From NCBI GenBank assembly GCA_025996815.1, contig BNTT01000057.1, positions 1 to 17,184 of the forward strand: a stretch of 17,184 nucleotides of DNA, read 5' to 3'. This document shows positions 15,454 to 17,184 of this stretch, in pieces. Every line of letters begins with the position of its first letter. Position 1 is the first letter of the stretch. A program made the translations under genes and the position numbers. The notes under the pieces were generated by a model. That model saw only the letters and a list, made by a program, of their open reading frames with translations, searched no databases and was not told the DNA's origin. Source of the DNA: Bacteroidia bacterium (lineage in GTDB: Bacteria > Bacteroidota > Bacteroidia > Bacteroidales > Azobacteroidaceae).

Positions 15454-16389
15454 TCATTCTTTTATATCGTCGCTATTATCAACCGCATCAATCACTTCCT
15501 TCACATTGTCAGGCGTGAGCATCCTTGCCTTTTTCTCTTTGAGCAATTGCATATTTCCCTGACTCATCGGGTGGCTGTTTGCCTCTTCGGTCGCAAATTT
15601 TACGGCGAAGACAGGTTTTTTATTTTCAATGGCAACATTCACCGCGTGCATACTGCCGCCTTTCTTCCAATCACTCTGCACGAGTATCACAGCATCGGAC
15701 AGCCCTGCCTGCAAACGGTTTCTTTCCACCAGATTTTGATACCCGACCGGCGTGCCGACCGGATATTCCGAAACAATAGCCCCTCCGGATGCAATGATTC
15801 GTTCTGCCACTTCTGTCTGTCGAGGCACAATGTCCAATCCGTGAGCTACGAAAGCGGTCGTCATCCCTTTTGCATCCAATGCGCCTATATGCGCCACGGC
15901 ATCGCACCCTACTGCCAAACCGCTCACAATATTAAATCCCTGAGCGGAAAAATAGTTGCCGTAGTGGTAAGCCATTCTCACACCATCTTCGGTGGGATGG
16001 CGGGTGCCGATAACGGCGATGGCATACATTTCGGCAGCACTCTTGAGATTGCCTTTGTAATACAGGATGAGCGGATAGGCTTGTTTCCCGTTTTTCGTGA
16101 AATGCTTCAGTGCTTCGGGAAAACGCTCGTCGAAGTACGAAACAATGCCAATGCCCTGTTCCGCCGATTCCTCAACAATCCGCTCGGCATCGTCCATCGC
16201 CCTGTTCAATTGGGCAAGCGTAACTTCGTAGTCGAAAATGCCTTCCCCGCGCAGAATTTCGATAATTTTCAGCAAATCCTTAGGGTTTTCGGGAAATCTT
16301 CCCAAGCCATATTTGCACGTGGCATACAAAGCCGTAACTCCTCCTTTCGTCAGGACTTTTTGCAATGCAATTAACTGTGTATTGTTCAT
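15454..16389 (-). CDS. dprA: DprA/Smf-like Rossmann-fold protein
   Basis: A 311-residue protein with the DprA/Smf Rossmann fold: AVIGTRHPTEDG at 125-136, SGLAVGCDAVAH at 156-167, HGLDIVPRQ at 183-191, SEYPVGTP at 207-214, NLVERNRLQAGLSDAVILVQ at 219-238 and GGSMHAVNVA at 244-253. DprA loads RecA on incoming single-stranded DNA in competent cells. The usual C-terminal winged helix is absent, and the protein ends shortly after the fold (NVKEVIDAVDN). This stand-alone, shortened DprA-like form in a defence island may sense nucleic acid or nucleotides instead. I chose ATG 16387-16389, since a promoter sits at 16417-16447 and the longer frame to 16476 would start upstream of it. It leads an operon with two small unknown genes. 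Confidence 0.85.
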   Translation of the reverse strand: MNNTQLIALQKVLTKGGVTALYATCKYGLGRFPENPKDLLKIIEILRGEGIFDYEVTLAQLNRAMDDAERIVEESAEQGIGIVSYFDERFPEALKHFTKNGKQAYPLILYYKGNLKSAAEMYAIAVIGTRHPTEDGVRMAYHYGNYFSAQGFNIVSGLAVGCDAVAHIGALDAKGMTTAFVAHGLDIVPRQTEVAERIIASGGAIVSEYPVGTPVGYQNLVERNRLQAGLSDAVILVQSDWKKGGSMHAVNVAIENKKPVFAVKFATEEANSHPMSQGNMQLLKEKKARMLTPDNVKEVIDAVDNSDDIKE

Positions 16390-16416
16390 ATTTTTATCTT
16401 TTTTAGATTGCGAGGG

Positions 16417-16447
16417 CAAAGGTAGAAAACAGATTGCAAAGATGCAA
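16417..16447 (-). promoter_or_regulatory. Bacteroidetes-type promoter for the dprA-like gene
   Basis: On the minus strand TTG (16445-16447) is followed after 20 bases by TACCTTTG (16417-16424), a perfect TAnnTTTG box. The predicted start of transcription is about 20 bases before ATG 16389, which decides the dprA start. Two direct copies of GTGTCCA (plus strand 16455-16461 and 16464-16470) lie just upstream of the -33 box and could bind a regulator. Confidence 0.65.
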
Positions 16448-16574
16448 ATTTTAAGTGTCCATTGTGTCCACATCAATGAATTGTGCTTTATTTAAAATAA
16501 GTACGAGTCAGTTCTCTGTTATTTTATTGCCAAACTAACAGATATAAATCGCTAATATACAGCCTGCTATATTT

Positions 16575-16640
16575 ATTTCTCTGTTATTTCTCTGTTATTT
16601 CTCTGTTATTTCTCTGTTATTTCTCTGTTATTTCTCTGTT
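16575..16640. repeat. Six perfect tandem copies of an 11-bp unit
   Basis: ATTTCTCTGTT occurs six times head to tail without a mismatch. A seventh, diverged piece (GTTCTCTGTT) lies about 55 bases to the left at 16511-16520. The array starts 5 bases after the stop of the truncated AlbA_2-type fragment. Because 11 is not a multiple of 3, copy-number change in coding sequence would shift frame; here it looks intergenic. The rest of the roughly 250-base gap between 16390 and 16645 holds only the dprA promoter. Confidence 0.92.
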
Positions 16641-16645
16641 AATTT

Positions 16646-17061
16646 TTATCCCAACACCCATTCCGGATTTGTAAAACCTCCTTTATTTGTAATTTTACCG
16701 TCTGACCTTAGTTGCGTTATCAAGTTATGTATCCTGTTTTTTCGTTGCTCATCATTCATCCAATCAGGTAATTTCGTCCAGAGGAGTTCATCTATCTCTT
16801 TTCTATTCAGACTTTTATGGTCAGAAATGGCTTTCAGGATAAAATCAAGGTAATATTGTTTATCAAGGGCTTTGTTCTTTGAGTATTCTGCTTTTTTGTC
16901 TGTAATTGCCGATATTTCAGCCGCTATATAGTAATTGCCTTTGCGCCCTTCAATATATTTTTTCTTTTTCAGGAGATTAGCGGCATCATCTGTAACCGAT
17001 TGAGCCTTTTGAATTTTATCCAAAAGTACCACTTCGGTCAGCGATAAATCATTTTTCTTTT
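16646..17061 (-). pseudogene. C-terminal fragment of an AlbA_2/COG2865-type regulator, cut by an IS
   Basis: The readable frame runs from about 17061 (KKNDLSLTEVVLLDKIQKAQ) to the stop at 16646-16648, about 138 residues. An internal GTG at 17030-17032 could start a 128-residue product. Segments such as LLKKKKYIEGRKGNYYIA, KNKALDKQYYLDFILKAI, and LLWTKLPDWMNDEQRKNRIH followed by NLI are typical of the C-terminal helical/winged-helix part of AlbA_2 ATP-binding regulators. The N-terminal DNA/ATP-binding domain is missing. In its place, on the upstream side, is the end of a transposase and its putative terminal repeat at 17062. An insertion sequence therefore appears to have landed in the gene. 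The fragment belongs to the same broad family as the decayed gene at the left edge, but to a different part of it. Confidence 0.72.
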
Positions 17062-17184
17062 GGTTCTACTGGGAATTGTGTGGAAAGAGCATTAAATCAC
17101 CGTTAAAGAAGAGAATAGCCGTTCTGAAATTAGCGGTATTTCTGTAACCTCTTCCGATTGTTTTTAACTCTTGTATTGCCCCGT
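17062..17184 (-). mobile_element. End of an ISL3-like insertion sequence (cut by window edge)
   Basis: A frame open from the window edge encodes 38 residues, including ELKTIGRGYRNTANFRTAIL, and ends in LMLFPHNSQ at TAG 17066-17068. The RGYRN..NFRTAIL pattern resembles the C-terminus of ISL3-family DDE transposases. The plus strand from 17062 reads GGTTCTACTGGGAATTGTG, which looks like an ISL3-type terminal inverted repeat and contains the transposase stop. If so, the element ends at 17062 and the 8 bases before it (17054-17061, TTTCTTTT) would be one copy of the target duplication. The other end is outside the window, so neither the family nor the boundary can be confirmed. Confidence 0.55.

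Noticed and set aside
15547..16374. 275-codon open frame on the plus strand
   Set aside because: It lies opposite the DprA-like gene, whose Rossmann motifs are unmistakable. The plus-strand product has no recognisable domain and is rich in H, F and C as expected for an antisense shadow.
16390..16476. Longer dprA start giving a hydrophobic leader that looks like a signal peptide
   Set aside because: The -33 and -7 promoter boxes lie inside this extension, and DprA-like proteins are cytoplasmic. The start at 16389 is preferred.
16575..16640. CRISPR array
   Set aside because: The units are 11 bp with no spacers between them, so this is a simple tandem repeat.

Overview
This looks like chromosomal DNA of a member of the Bacteroidota. 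The coding DNA is AT-rich, the genes lack strong Shine-Dalgarno sequences, and two promoters match the Bacteroidetes sigma-A pattern (TTG, a gap of 19-20 bases, then TAnnTTTG or a close variant). Every real gene I can support lies on the minus strand, so the window is described from right to left.

Right flank (about 17184 to 14850). This holds the tail of an ISL3-like transposase, a truncated C-terminal piece of an AlbA_2/Schlafen-type regulator, six perfect copies of an 11-bp tandem repeat, and a dprA-like gene with its own promoter followed by two small unknown genes. The dprA region is visibly richer in G+C than the region that follows.

Core (14817 to 530). One long, tightly packed operon starts at a Bacteroidetes-type promoter and runs for about 14.3 kb. 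It opens with a broken XRE-family regulator. Next come three genes that look like the single-strand DNA phosphorothioation module SspB (DUF4007), SspC (large P-loop ATPase) and SspD (PAPS-reductase-like sulfur transferase). Seven further genes follow: an unknown 541-residue protein, a 369-residue AAA-type ATPase, a PIN-like nuclease with a full acidic set, a PLD-nuclease/superfamily II helicase fusion, a 77-residue protein, a DndD/Rad50-like SMC ATPase with a CxxC hook, and an unknown 187-residue protein. Neighbouring genes overlap by 1-11 bases or are separated by fewer than 10 bases, which suggests one transcription and translation unit. No cysteine desulfurase (SspA) and no SspE-like gene is visible.

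The likely logic, which is inference, is that SspBCD marks host DNA with phosphorothioate, using a housekeeping cysteine desulfurase elsewhere in the genome, while the downstream ATPase, nuclease and helicase genes attack or block unmarked phage DNA. SspBCD-SspFGH cassettes that damage unmodified DNA are already known. The seven-gene effector set here, with both a PIN-like and a PLD-like nuclease, is either an enlarged relative of these or a distinct variant, and is the most interesting part of the window.

Left flank (513 to 1). A heavily damaged AlbA_2-domain gene has a nonsense codon, at least two frame changes and probable internal deletions. It is followed by the first 15 codons of what looks like a Fic-family gene that runs off the window. 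Decayed genes at both edges fit an accessory defence island.
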